From positions 2,476,501 to 2,540,500 of the forward strand of contig LR746280.1 of the NCBI GenBank assembly GCA_902729315.2: 64,000 nt of DNA, written 5' to 3'. Numbering within the stretch: the stretch's first letter is position 1; each line of letters starts with the position of its first letter. The notes below the pieces were generated by a model. That model searched no databases, had not been told where the DNA came from, and saw only the letters and a program-made list of their open reading frames with translations. Source of the stretch: Spirodela intermedia (Eukaryota > Streptophyta > Magnoliopsida > Alismatales > Araceae). The translations under genes and the position numbers were made by a program. Positions 1 through 11,352 of the stretch are shown here, one piece after another.

Positions 1-3000
1 GATTACCGAAACGGGCTTCTGAGACTGGCTCTTGTCGGTCCCTTCCTTCTCAGATTCCCCCCTGGAGACCTCGCCATCGAGGGACAGAGGCCGAGCCGCC
101 ACCACCTTGGTACCCAGCACTGCCTGAGTCGATGCGACCGTGTTTGCGCTGCAGCAAGCAGCATCACCACAGAACGCCAACAATTTAGGGTCATCGGAGG
201 ATTGAAGAGCAAAAGAAGATGTTTTTACCCACAGAGATCATCAGAACTTACACTGTAGATCGCCTGAAGTTGTAGCGTTTGTCCCCTGGTGTTTGAGCTT
301 CGGGCACAGCCATCTGACGCCTCTTGCGTCGCCCATCAAGAGAAATGCTCTCAGAGCGGGCCTCGCTCCCTTCCCCATCTGGCTCGCCCACCGTGGTCTC
401 AGAGGTCTGATGGAGACGCCTCTTCTGCCCGACATTGGCCCTGCCGTCAGTGTGCACAGAGTCTCCCTGGCTCTCATCAATATCATGGAGGGCAGTACCA
501 TCATCGTTCACATCCCCATTCGACGGCCCTGCTCTGTCGGAGGAGGCTTCCTTCAGTGAGGCCTTTGCGTCTTCAACCACAGCCTGAACAGAGCGCGTCT
601 TCTTCATCGCCGGCCTCCCCTTCTTCGCAGGCCTCCCCACCTTCCGTTTGGTCACACGATGGGGTTTCACCTGCACCTCCTCTTGCCCACCAACAGGAAG
701 AATCACAGCCTCACTTTCTGCCTCCTTCCTGCCGCCATCAGCTTCATCCCTCAGAAGAGATGGTTCTGGTTCCTTCCCAGCCCCATCCAACTCCTCGAGC
801 GCTTCCTCCTCCATCCTAACCTGACCTTCGGACTCGACCCTTTCGGCATCAGATGGCTCGGCCTCATCTTCAACCTTCGATGGTGGCGCTGCTGCCTCAT
901 GGGAGGAACCCGCCTCATCTTCGATTCTTTTCACAGGGGAGAAGCTGAATATCTTCGTGCAGGAGCGGAGCCAGGACATCCGGCCACCAGACGTAGCAGA
1001 TGGAGAGCTTCCAGCAGGCGGGGACGATGCTTCGGCCTTCTTACCCTTCAATCGCTCGTCCAGGTACCCTTCGGCGAGGCTCGGCAACAGAAGACTCCCC
1101 GGGTCTTCGATCTCACTAGGGGCAAACTCGGTGATTGCTGCTCCGCTGTCCTTGCGGGCCTTATATTCCTCCACGAGAGCGAGGAAATTATCTCTCTCTC
1201 TGACAAAGTCTTCTCTCTGAGACTTCAGGCTCTTGCTGAGGGCGTGTAGCGCCTCGACGTCGTTTCTTATCTCGGCCCGTTCTTCTTCAAGCTTCCTACC
1301 CTGTTCGTTAAGTTCCTGCTTCTCCCTGTCGAACCTCCTCTGCTCTGCACTCAGCTTCTGCATCTCCGAGACGACGTTCTCTCTCAGCAACCGGATGTTT
1401 TCCAGCTCTTTCTCCCTCTCCGCTTCGAACGCCGCCACCTTCCTACGGAAGTCTTCTTCCATCTCGCCGAACTTGTTCTGCATGTTAATCTCGAGTTCGT
1501 GCTTCTGGAGATCGAGTGCTCGTGCTGCATCTGCCTGCTCCTTCTCGAGCATTTCACGAAGCTCTGATCTCTCGTGCAATATGGTTCTCTCGAAATCTTC
1601 CTTCTTCAGATTGAGATCGTCGAGGTCCTTCTGGACGAGATCCCTGGCCGCCTGATGCTCGTTACTCAGTCTTTCTTCCTCCACGACCCTCCATTTTTCA
1701 AAAAACATTCTCTCGTCGTTAAACTGCTTTAGATCTGCTGCCATACTGGCCCTCTTCTCATCCAGAACGTCCCATTCTTTCTCAAATCTCTCCCTCTCCT
1801 GCCTCAGATCTTCTCGCTCGTTTTCCAGAGACCCTTTGAGTGCTATGTACTCGTCGATCTCCTGCTTCAGCCTCGCCTGCAACAGAGTATGTTCTTCCCG
1901 CTCGGCCTCGGTCACCTTCAGATTTTCCTTCTCAGTCAAAATACTCTGCTTTTCTTCATCCACCGCAGCCTTCTCAGCCTCCAGCTCGGATTTAGACAGC
2001 AGGAGCTGCTGGGTGTCTTCAGCAAGCTGTTTACTCTGCTTGTCAAGATTCTTCTCATCGGCTTTGATGGCGGCCTCCCATTTCTTCAGAGCCTTGGATT
2101 TCACATCGAGGTCGGCTTTCTCCTCTTTCAACTTCTCTGTCTTCTTCTCCACGGTCTGCTCCCTCTTCGCAACTTTTTCCTCCTTCATGCTTACTTCCTT
2201 GGCCTTTTTCTCAACGGAGTCGAGCTTCTCCTTCAGCTCCTCGTCCACCAGGCTCCTCCTCTTCTCCATTTCCAGCTCAAATTCATGCTTCTTGGAATCC
2301 AGAGAAGCAGCATGGTCATCAAGAAGCTTCTGCATTTCAACCTGAAATCACACAACACAACAGAGGAAATGCCACCGTCATCACAGGGAAAGACAGCCCA
2401 TAAAAGGGAAAATAGTATGTTGCAGAGAAATTCATTGCAGAAAGCTAGCTAGCCCAGAATCAGACTACAAGGATTTAAGACAACACAAGATTCAAAGGAT
2501 CGCTGTATATCTGCAGAATGTTGTCAATGGTGGAAAATAAATGTTGCAGAGAATTCACTGCAGAAAGCTAGCTAGCCCAGAAGAAGAGTACAAGGAAAAC
2601 AGAGAAAAGATTCAAGGATCGCTGTATATCTGCAGAATTTTGTATACAGAGGAATATGTTAAGAGAAGTTATTTAATGATGATGCACCTTCAGAGCAAGG
2701 CACTTACTTTTTCCCGGGCATTAAGCTGATCTTCAAGGGCAATCAGATCCTTCTCTTTTTTCTCCAAGTCCTCCATCTTGATGTCGATTTCCTGGCCACA
2801 GAAAAAAGATAAGAACATGTAGAGCAAGATAACCAAAATTAGCCGTTAACAAGTAGAATTATTAAGCAAAAACCAAAACCTTCTCTCTAGCAGCTAATGC
2901 GCTCAGTCTCGAACTCATATCGTCCTCCTTCTCCTTCAGCAAGAGATTGCTTCTCTCAATCGTTTCTCTCATTGCTTCGAGTTCTTTTTCCTTCTTCTTC

Positions 3001-6000
3001 AGAGCCACGTCATGTTCATTTGATCTCTTCTCTCTCTGGTTCAGAAGACTTTGACTTGCAACGAGCCTCTCCTGACCCTCTCGCAGGTTTTTCTCCCACG
3101 TTCGCAAGTCTTCCCTTTGGCGATCAAGATCCTCCTTCATGAGCTGCTTCCTGACAAAAGCAACCACAGACACCTCAGAGGAAATCATTGAAAAAAATCT
3201 GCAGAATAATTTAAAAACCATGACAACTTGGAGCATGAAAATGGTCAAAACAGTTGACATACTCGGCATTGAGGCTTGCAAGCTCCCTCTGGGCTATACT
3301 TTCTCGAGTAGTCACATCCAGCAACTTCCTCTCTATCTCGGAGCTCTTCCTACTGGCTTCTGCAAACTTAGCATCAGCAGCCCGTAATTTCGCATCAACC
3401 TCCAGGGACTTCTCTTCAATACTGGTCATCATTCCATGAGCCTCAGCCAGCTTCTGATCAGAAGTGAATTTGACTTTTGCACACTCTCCACGCATCTCAC
3501 TCAATGCTTTCTCAAGCTGCACCAATAATCATTTCCGGTGAGTAACACTGGGATAGGAAGATTATATTCCAAGCATCACACATGGAACATAAAATTTGAC
3601 CCATATATATATATATATATATATATATGGTCCGGGAAGAAAAAGACATTGTACCATCGTTTAGGTAAAATAGTACAGATCATTCAACTGCAGATAGGCA
3701 TTTGACTAACATAACCCCAGAAACAAAGAGGATAAAGACGTCCTTATCATCTTTCGTTCTTAGTGCAAGGCGTATTCAATCAACCACTATGGCAAGAAGA
3801 AACCGTGAAAGATTGATTAACATACTCGGAATATTTACTCTTGAAAAGTAGTCGAGGAAAAAAACACATGCAAAGCCGTCATTGGGTCTAAACATCTATC
3901 TCAAGCATAGAACAAACGGGGATCACCTTGCAAATCAAGCAATAAGTGATTCCAAAAAGATTACACGAAATCAATGGCGAGTTATTAGTGGATGAACAGA
4001 TCGCTAGTAATCTAAAGCCAAAAAAAAAAAGGTTTCATGAAAATGAGCAAGCTAGAATAAAAATTTAGCTTATATATGATACACATTTCAGTCACTGAAA
4101 CTTAAACGAACGGATTAGATAAATGATTCAATATATTCCAGTGTTAAGACTATATTAAAAGGTACGTAAACCAGCATTGATAGAAGTTATCGGATAGAGA
4201 GGCTGGAAACATAATTTATTGTCATAGAAAACAAGCAGTAAGAGCAGAAAACACTTAAAATGCAAGCCTACATAAACGTGCGCGCGCGCGCACACACACA
4301 CACACACACATATACATATATATATATCTGAAAAATGATATGCGATGCAGTTGGTGGCATACATCACTGACGCATTGCTTCTCAACCCCTAAGGCACGAT
4401 TCAAATTGTCCTCCCGCTTCTGTACTTCGGATAAGGCAATCATGTGTGCAGTTTGCTCTCTCTTCAGAATCTCCCCAGTTTCAGCTAGGCCCTGCCTTAA
4501 ATCTTCATACTTGGATGTCCATTCCTTTTTCTCAATCAGAAGCAGCCCCATGTTATATTGGTATTCGTAGAGCTGTCAAAACCCAGAAAGAAAGCAAGAG
4601 CGTCAAAACCCAATTTAATTATAAGCATCTAAATCAAGGGTCAACCAAAAAAATAAATGCTAATCACTATCATGCAATCTTTAAACCTGGGGAAATGAAA
4701 AAAAGGAATCAGACAATGGATCAATCAAAATAAACAACACACACAAATTGGTAATATTTCACGAAATTAAAAATTAATCTTCGCTATGTTTTCCACTACG
4801 TCCAATATGTAAACACAAAGAATGTAGCTCAAATGTAATCTAGTTGCCTAATCTGTCCCTATACCATCCGTAAAATGAACTATTTTTTGCTTCAGCAGAT
4901 GATGTGGGCAAAATTACATCACTGCTTCCATAATTTCCACTGGGAAGCCTTCATAGAAAGATAAATATGGGGTACCAGATAAGAAAATACCTTCAGCAAA
5001 TGGTTCATCTAAGTTTTCACTCAAGACAGGAGGGGGGAGGTGTTTGATGAAGGATTAGAACTGTTTGTTTAACAGCAAGAGAAAACAGCTCCAGAATGAA
5101 GCAATCATGAATCAGTTGCTTAGACATATTTCACGAAAATATTGAGGTGAACCTTAATCATTGACATTTGGAAAAAAAAATTACCATCATAGTAAATAGA
5201 TCTAAACGCTAATACTCGAATATTGAACAACATATTTGAAGGGATACGAAATTTGAGAAGTGAAGCATAAACTGCTATTTTCTATCTCCTCAATGAAGCA
5301 AACAGATGACAGCCTGATGGGAGAAGACCATCAATCTGCATCTATAACCCAGCGTGTGGGTTCATGATCATCGCAGTCACATTCACTACACTCTATTGTG
5401 CTCTTAATACGGTAAAAAAATACCTTGGCATTTCGACACACCGATCTTCCTCTTAAAACATGTCAGAGCTACTAATACGGAGTCTACTCAACGAGGACAA
5501 AAAAGATGGCCACAAAATGGGAAACATCTGTTCATTAATAACATTGCACCACATCCATTCATACTTAAGAAACCAATATCAGTAGCACAGGAACATTAAG
5601 TTCCAAGGCACAACGCTCTGTCATTGGGTAAAGACTTCGACATTATACGCACTAAAAGGGAAAGTTAATCTACGGAGAAAACCTCAGAGATCAAGCATAC
5701 ACTCTCAAATTCTCTACTTCAAACCTGGAACTAGCATCCACTACTTCATTGAATGACGAGGTTTTCATGATAATTCCTTTCTCTATACTATGTTTTCCTC
5801 AAAGAAAATCAATGAACTAGCGAGGAATAAAGAAGTAATGCTGTATGAGCCTTTCTGTTGCAAAAAAGTATTTGGATTTACACTCCAAGATAATCCATAT
5901 CCAGGATCTCCATAACTTAGATCTTATTGTTCTGTGAGTTCACCATGCCACTGGAAATTACCCAATTCACCGCAAACAGCAAACCAAAAAACACGATTAC

Positions 6001-6547
6001 GAACATAACTTTGTATGACATGATGCTAAAGCTGCAAGTTCTTCCAGGACTGCCAGCAGAAACACGACTGATGGAGTCGTTCTTTCAGATTGATTGAATA
6101 ACAATAATGATTATCCGCGAGCAAGAGTCTCGTAACACTACGAAGCCGACTATACGTAACTAGCAAAACATGGCCGATAAACCAAGAGGTAAAGAAAAGT
6201 GAACGGTTACGCTTGTTTTTTTTGCTTCCACTGACCTCGGTCTCCAGCTTGGAAATTCTTTGAATTAGCGCTTCCCGGTCCTTCTTCTCCAACGACGCTT
6301 GATCTAGCAAACCCGCCTCCTGGAACCTTTTCCAAACAGCCGCATCGCGACCCTCCTCGGACACTTCAGTTCCATTTTCGTCCAGAGAAGCCCGCGGCGG
6401 TGGCGGCGCCTCGGAGATGGCGACGCCCTTTCCCTTCCCCATGAACCCTCCTCCAGCACTCCTGCCCTGGGAAGGCGTCGACCCATTCTTCTCGGCAGCC
6501 CTCGGCGTGAGGGACCACCCTCTCCTCTGCGGCTGCGGTGTGAACAT
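1..6547 (-). CDS. CRWN1: CRWN1/NMCP1-type nuclear matrix constituent protein (lamin-like), 3' end cut by window edge
   Basis: Long coiled-coil protein of the plant nuclear periphery; the family replaces lamins, shaping the nucleus and tethering heterochromatin. Exons (minus): 6236-6547, 4363-4572, 3263-3516, 2880-3150, 2708-2791, 252-2341, and one from 148 to the window edge (a possible donor follows position 7). All junctions are GT-AG and in frame, giving at least 1,121 residues; Arabidopsis CRWN1 has about 1,130. The start ATG at 6547 gives the family N-terminus [15 protein letters not shown]. Residues about 90-790 are a nearly unbroken heptad-rich coiled coil including [16 protein letters not shown] basic nuclear-localisation cluster [12 protein letters not shown] lies near residues 942-953, before the conserved [13 protein letters not shown]; the tail has [10 protein letters not shown]. 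Intron 1 is 1.66 kb. Assignment to the CRWN1 group rather than CRWN4 rests on the N-terminal MFTPQ and the NLS region; paralogue numbering is inferred. Confidence 0.93.
3603..3629. repeat. (TA)n microsatellite in CRWN1 intron 2
   Basis: A run of about 13 TA units inside the intron between exons 2 and 3 of the CRWN1-like gene. Confidence 0.9.
4279..4328. repeat. compound (GC)n(AC)n(TA)n microsatellite
   Basis: Alternating purine-pyrimidine tract: about 6 GC units, 9 AC units, then TA units. It lies in intron 2, about 35 bp downstream of the donor of exon 2 (4363). This base pattern is Z-DNA-prone by established knowledge; no function is visible. Confidence 0.9.
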
Positions 6548-7150
6548 CAGGCACTCCTCATGAATCTCCCCCCTCGTCCCGGAAAGAGTGTAGGTGGGCT
6601 CGCGAACCCACCCAATTCGAACACCAAACCCCGAATGCCCCGAACGAAAACCCTAACTGAACAGAGAAGAAGAACGAAGACTGAGATCACCAAAACCCTC
6701 CAAAATTATCCGATCCCGCCCAACCACCCAGCAACACGGAGAAACCCTAGAACACGGGACCGGAGGGAGATCGGGGGGCGCGGTCAGAAAATCCAGAAGC
6801 CCTTTCCAACCCTACCCTTTTCTCTCTCTTATTCTATTCTCAATCAACAGTCTCCTTCCTCTCAGACCAAGATCTAGACCGAGCACTGTGGATCACCCGT
6901 CTCCCGCATGACAAGACTGCCCCTTCCCCTCCATTCTGGTGGGGTACAGCCTGTCCACCTGACCCCTGTCCCCCTCCTCTCGTTCTTCGCCTGAACGGAC
7001 CTCGGTCGTCCCCTCCCAACTGGCCCAGGCCTGCGGAAGCGGACAGACTGAGAGGACTACAGTCAACTGCCCCGCCGGTGATGGGAGAAGGACGACCAGT
7101 GACCGAAGGCAAGGGTCGTCGTTACTGCGCCCGAACGACCACGATAAGGG
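6548..7150. other. 5' leader and promoter region of the CRWN1-like gene
   Basis: GC-rich stretch upstream of the CRWN1 ATG at 6547, containing CT-rich segments and AAACCCTAA-like telo-box motifs (on the plus strand near 6649 and 6742). No convincing TATA box was found. The change to AT-rich DNA at about 7150 probably marks the outer limit of the promoter. Confidence 0.5.
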
Positions 7151-7175
7151 GGGGGGTTATGGGAAATATCGTTTA

Positions 7176-7403
7176 AATATTATTTAATTATGGGATAATC
7201 AAGGCCAATATTTGGGTTTTTTTATAAATGGTACTAATATAAAGGGTCATTAGCTCCAACCGGATTTACTATTTAATTATGGGGTAATATGTCATCTCCT
7301 TAATTATAGTAATTTCTTAGATATTCTAATTGGGGTATTTTAAGGGTTTTTAAAATGCGATATTAATATAACAAGGCATTAGTGCTTGATGTGCTGACCT
7401 AAT
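7176..7403 (+). repeat. satellite-like repeat family A, two adjacent degraded copies
   Basis: Copies begin at about 7180 and 7270 with TATTTAATTATGGG(G)TAAT and run through 'tattaatataa...ggcattagt.ct'. The same ordered string of motifs recurs at 9205-9775, 10545-10640 and 10930-11185. Confidence 0.6.
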
Positions 7404-9204
7404 ATGATATAGAACAACACGTCTAACCAAAGTAGAACAAGCATTATGGAAGTTTGAAGCATGTGCTACAAAGATAAGAAGATTTAAAAGACCCAAAATA
7501 AAAAATAAACTCAATTAAAACATGTGGATAATGTGTTAGAGTTTTTAGTTATCTATCTTATGGCTTAGTCATTTAAATATTATTTTTTAGAATAAATAAT
7601 ATTTTTACAATAGTTCTAATCAATTTTAGCATATTAAAAGCTTAGCATGCTATAATTTGATGAATTAAGGGGGGGGGGGTGAACTGATTCATTTTTCTTA
7701 CATTTTTTTATTTTTATTATTTTTTGTTATGTAAATATAATATAGATGTGTAATTAATTACGAATAATTTTATGGTGGTTAGGCTAAAGTCCTTTGACCT
7801 ATGTCCATTTACGATGAATCTCATTAACTAATAATCATATAACTCACACAAGTGATTCAACAAAGTTATATATCACCAATCACAATAAGAATAGTATGTA
7901 AACTTAAATAAGATTTATCATTGACTTCAGTTGATATTAATAATGTTGTGTATTATTAAAAGATTTGAATAAGGTTAGATTGATGGAAGTAATGCTTGAG
8001 ATTTCCTTTCACATACATATCTCCTTTGATTCAATATAGACCTTTCTCCTAAGTCTTTGAGACATTAGAAGTAGGTGGTAGAGAAGAGAGATAGATACCT
8101 TGGAATAGCCTTTGTCATTAGCAAAACATAATTTTGTTCTCATTACTCTAATTTGAGTGGTAGCCCTTTTATCTCATGTCCTTATTGGATCTAAAGGTGA
8201 GTTCAACAAATAGTTAGGGGGGTTTAGTGGGCTGCATGCAGATTCTAAAAAAATACAAAAAATATATTTAGGCAATTTATTAAAATCATAACTATTTTAG
8301 TATTACAAATTTTTGATGAAAATTTTTATACATTTGGATTATTCTTTGCATAATCTTTCAATTGAGTGATTGCACTTAGTATATTTGACATATATTTTTT
8401 TCAAATAAAATCCATTTTAGTCATATAGGTAGACTTCTACATTATTTTTCCATTAGGTATAAATATAATTTTAGTATTATTATAGTAGCAATTTCAATTC
8501 AATGTCTTAATAATTTTTTGAGAAATTGGTTGCATTTGACTCTTCATCTAAATAATTTTCCACCCATCAGTGATATGTCTATGAAGCCAATTAGTCTAAA
8601 CATTTAAATAGTATATATTATTTCTATTTAGATACTTAAACTTTTCTATCCCTAACATGAATTGAATGGTAAGCAATACTCTATTCATATCCAACAATGA
8701 AGAACATCAATTATATCAATATACAATATGAGGTTAATAAAATATCTTTATATATATATATAATCCTCATCAAGAAGCATTAGGGTTGCCACATATTTAA
8801 ATATCCTTTAATCATACTTCTGTAAGATAAATATTCTATGTTGCCAATTTTTTAATTTTAGATTTGATTGATTCTCCATTGATCACTATAACATTATTAG
8901 GTTGATCCACAACTTAATAATTATAATTCTAGGCACTAACTAATTATTACAAGTTTTCATTGTCTGCCATGTAGTTATGAATGTTTGTAAATTTAAGTAA
9001 CCTTCATGAATTCAATAGATTTCTTATTATCCTTGTTGATTCGATAATTTGACAAGTCATACTTGTAGACTGAAAGATTGTCCATTACATCATTGTGGAT
9101 TCTTTTCTCACTCAAAAAATTGTGCCTTGCAGATTCAAAATTATATTTTTCACTATTTCACAACTTCCTAAATATTATAATATATTGCCCCCATCTTGAC
9201 CATT

Positions 9205-9775
9205 TTTCAAATTATTAAAGTATGAGGCAATAAGAGCATTTACATAATTTTTCTAGTTCCTTAGATAGTCCAATCTATCTAATCTTTGATGACATTAATA
9301 GAACATATCATTGATCTTTGATGGGTCAATTGAATAGACCTACTCGCCCAAACCCATCTATTAAAGTTATTTAATTATGGGGTAGGGTAATTAGGCCATA
9401 TGCATTATTTTTATTATTCATTGGATATTCCAATCTGATCATTCTAGGTATTTTTTTAAAATATGGTATTAATAGATTGTATAATTGGTCCTTGATGGGT
9501 TGGCCCTATGGATCAGCCTAGTTAGGTCCAATGGACCATCCCAGTCCAACCTATAACATATTAAAGTTTAGTCATTTATAGGATAATCCAGCCATCAACA
9601 TAATTCTTCTAAATTCTTAGATATTCCAATTCTAGTACTTCAAGGTTTTTTAAATATGGAATTAATTAAACTAGTCATAGGTTATTGATGGGCCAGCCAA
9701 CAAACAAGCCCTACCCAAACCATATTAACATTTATCTATATATAAGATAGTCAAGCCATTTGGATAAATGTTGAT
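9205..9775 (+). repeat. satellite-like repeat family A, tandem block
   Basis: At least three head-to-tail copies about 160-200 bp long. Each has, in order: ATTTAATTATGGGG-like start, 'aaggccat.tgcata', 'ttagatattccaat', 'tattaatata', 'ggtccttgatgggctggcc', and 'aacccata.taaagttattta', which runs into the next copy. Starts fall near 9209, 9368 and 9563, with a fragment after 9733. Confidence 0.65.
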
Positions 9776-9789
9776 CCCTAAATGATGTT

Positions 9790-10130
9790 TTCTTTGTGAA
9801 TAGAAGAGGGTTGGAATCTATTTTTGTAAATTACTTCCTCAATTTGATGTTGATTAATTTAAATTTAAATTATTATTATTTATACTAAATAATATGACAT
9901 AATTATTACTCTAATATTTTGATTGAAGGAAAATAATAATTGATTTAAGCCTTTATAAATGTTAGCATGTTGTAACTAAAGATATATCTTTATTATTATG
10001 AAAAATATTCTTAGTGTTTGTGATCTTCAAACTCCTCATGAATGCAAAATAATATTTTCTTGAATATAAGAGGGGTGGAATCTATTTTTGTAAATTACTT
10101 CCTCAATTTGATGTTGATTAATTTTCTTAC
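9790..10130 (+). repeat. repeat family B, direct pair
   Basis: Segments at about 9790-9868 and 10055-10130 share a nearly identical core of more than 50 bp (from 'ggaatctatttttgtaa' through 'cctcaatttgatgttgatta'), separated by about 190 bp of diverged sequence. Confidence 0.7.
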
Positions 10131-10269
10131 ACTAAATAAAATGTGTCACAATTGTCCATTTACTATATATATCTTATTACTAAGTCATTTTTTTTTCAAG
10201 GATAATAATAATTTATTTAAGCCTATTTAAAACGCATTGATTATTATGACTTTTCATCATCTTTGAAAA

Positions 10270-10915
10270 TGTTCTCATTCTTGTGAAATAAGAACTCCCC
10301 ATGAATGCAAAAGAATCATTTTGATTCTTGTGGATTGAAGGATCAAATTTTATTGATTAAATAAGGTTTTTTGATCATTGTGTATTCAAAGATTGGGGAA
10401 AACCTTATCTTGTAGATTTAAGGCCTGATTTTCATTATCCCCCCATTAAAAAAAAATATAACTTGTATTTTCCAGGCTGGACATTATATTTTTTGCAACC
10501 TTTGCTACATCACAATGAAGTGGCTAATGTCTATATTTTTTAAAAAATATTAAATAATGGGGAAATCAAGGCCATATGCATTCATGAACATTCTTCTTTT
10601 TTCTTAAAAAATATGTTATTAATATAATTTCCATCATCTTTGAAAGTGCTCTTAGTGCTTGTGAACTATGAATGAACTCCTCATTAATGCAAAAAAATCA
10701 TGTTGATTCTTGTGGTATTCAAGAATCAAATTTTATTGATTTTTTTAAAATGAAAAATTTGATTTAATGCTATTTAATCAATTTATATTAATTAAATAAT
10801 GTTTTTTGATGATTGTGTGGCCAGAGACTAGTGAAAATCATATCTTGTGGATTTAAGGCCTGATTTTCATTATCCTCCCAATTAAAATTCCAGGCTGGAA
10901 ATTATATTTTTTGCC
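10270..10915 (+). repeat. repeat family C, direct pair of about 225-275 bp modules
   Basis: Copy 1 at about 10270-10495 and copy 2 at about 10640-10915 share ordered blocks: 'atgaatgcaaaa.aatcat', 'tgattcttgtgg', 'aatcaaattttattgatt', 'tttttgat.attgtg', 'ggatttaaggcctgattttc' (near) and 'ccaggctgga.attatatt'. Copy 2 has an insertion. A family A fragment (10545-10640) sits between them. Confidence 0.7.
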
Positions 10916-10929
10916 GAGAAAAAATGAAA

Positions 10930-11185
10930 ATTATTAAATAATGGGGCAATCAAGGCCATTTGCATAATTATTCTAATATCTAAAACATAATATTAATATA
11001 ACGGGCCATTGGTCCTTGGTGGGCTGATTCAATGAACATGTTCGAACCCATATTTAAAGTTATTTAATTTATGATACCGTCTGAATAATTCTCCTAATTT
11101 CCATGATATTCCAATTTGGGCATTTCAGGATTTTGTTTTTTTTTAAATGATATCAAAAGAACAGGTCATTATTAGGGAAAACCAG
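10930..11185 (+). repeat. satellite-like repeat family A, two copies next to the C3HC promoter
   Basis: A copy from about 10934 ('aataatggggcaatcaaggcc') lacks the central 'ttagatattccaat' block. A second from about 11053 runs to about 11185 with the full motif order, ending about 170 bp before the C3HC start codon. Confidence 0.65.
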
Positions 11186-11352
11186 GAGGACGGAGGCTTC
11201 AGTCCGAGCTCTGCCGGGGAGCTAGCTCCGCTGTGGGATTTGGATCGTCCGACGGTGGTGACGGCGGGGTCGAGGGTTTAAGGTTCGGAGGGAACGGGGA
11301 GGACGCGCCTGCTCGATCTCGGCGGTTTGCGGACGGGAGGAGGTGCTTGAGC

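Larger units (their letters stand above)
7151..11190. other. AT-rich intergenic region without a gene
   Basis: About 4 kb of strongly AT-rich DNA between the divergently transcribed CRWN1-like (minus) and C3HC (plus) genes. No reading frame resembles a known protein. The region is largely built of degenerate repeated modules listed separately. Confidence 0.7.

Noticed and set aside
11233-11352. In-frame 40-codon extension upstream of the C3HC ATG
   Set aside because: It opens at GTG, has low complexity, and the ATG at 11353 gives the family-like N-terminus MAEDTERR.
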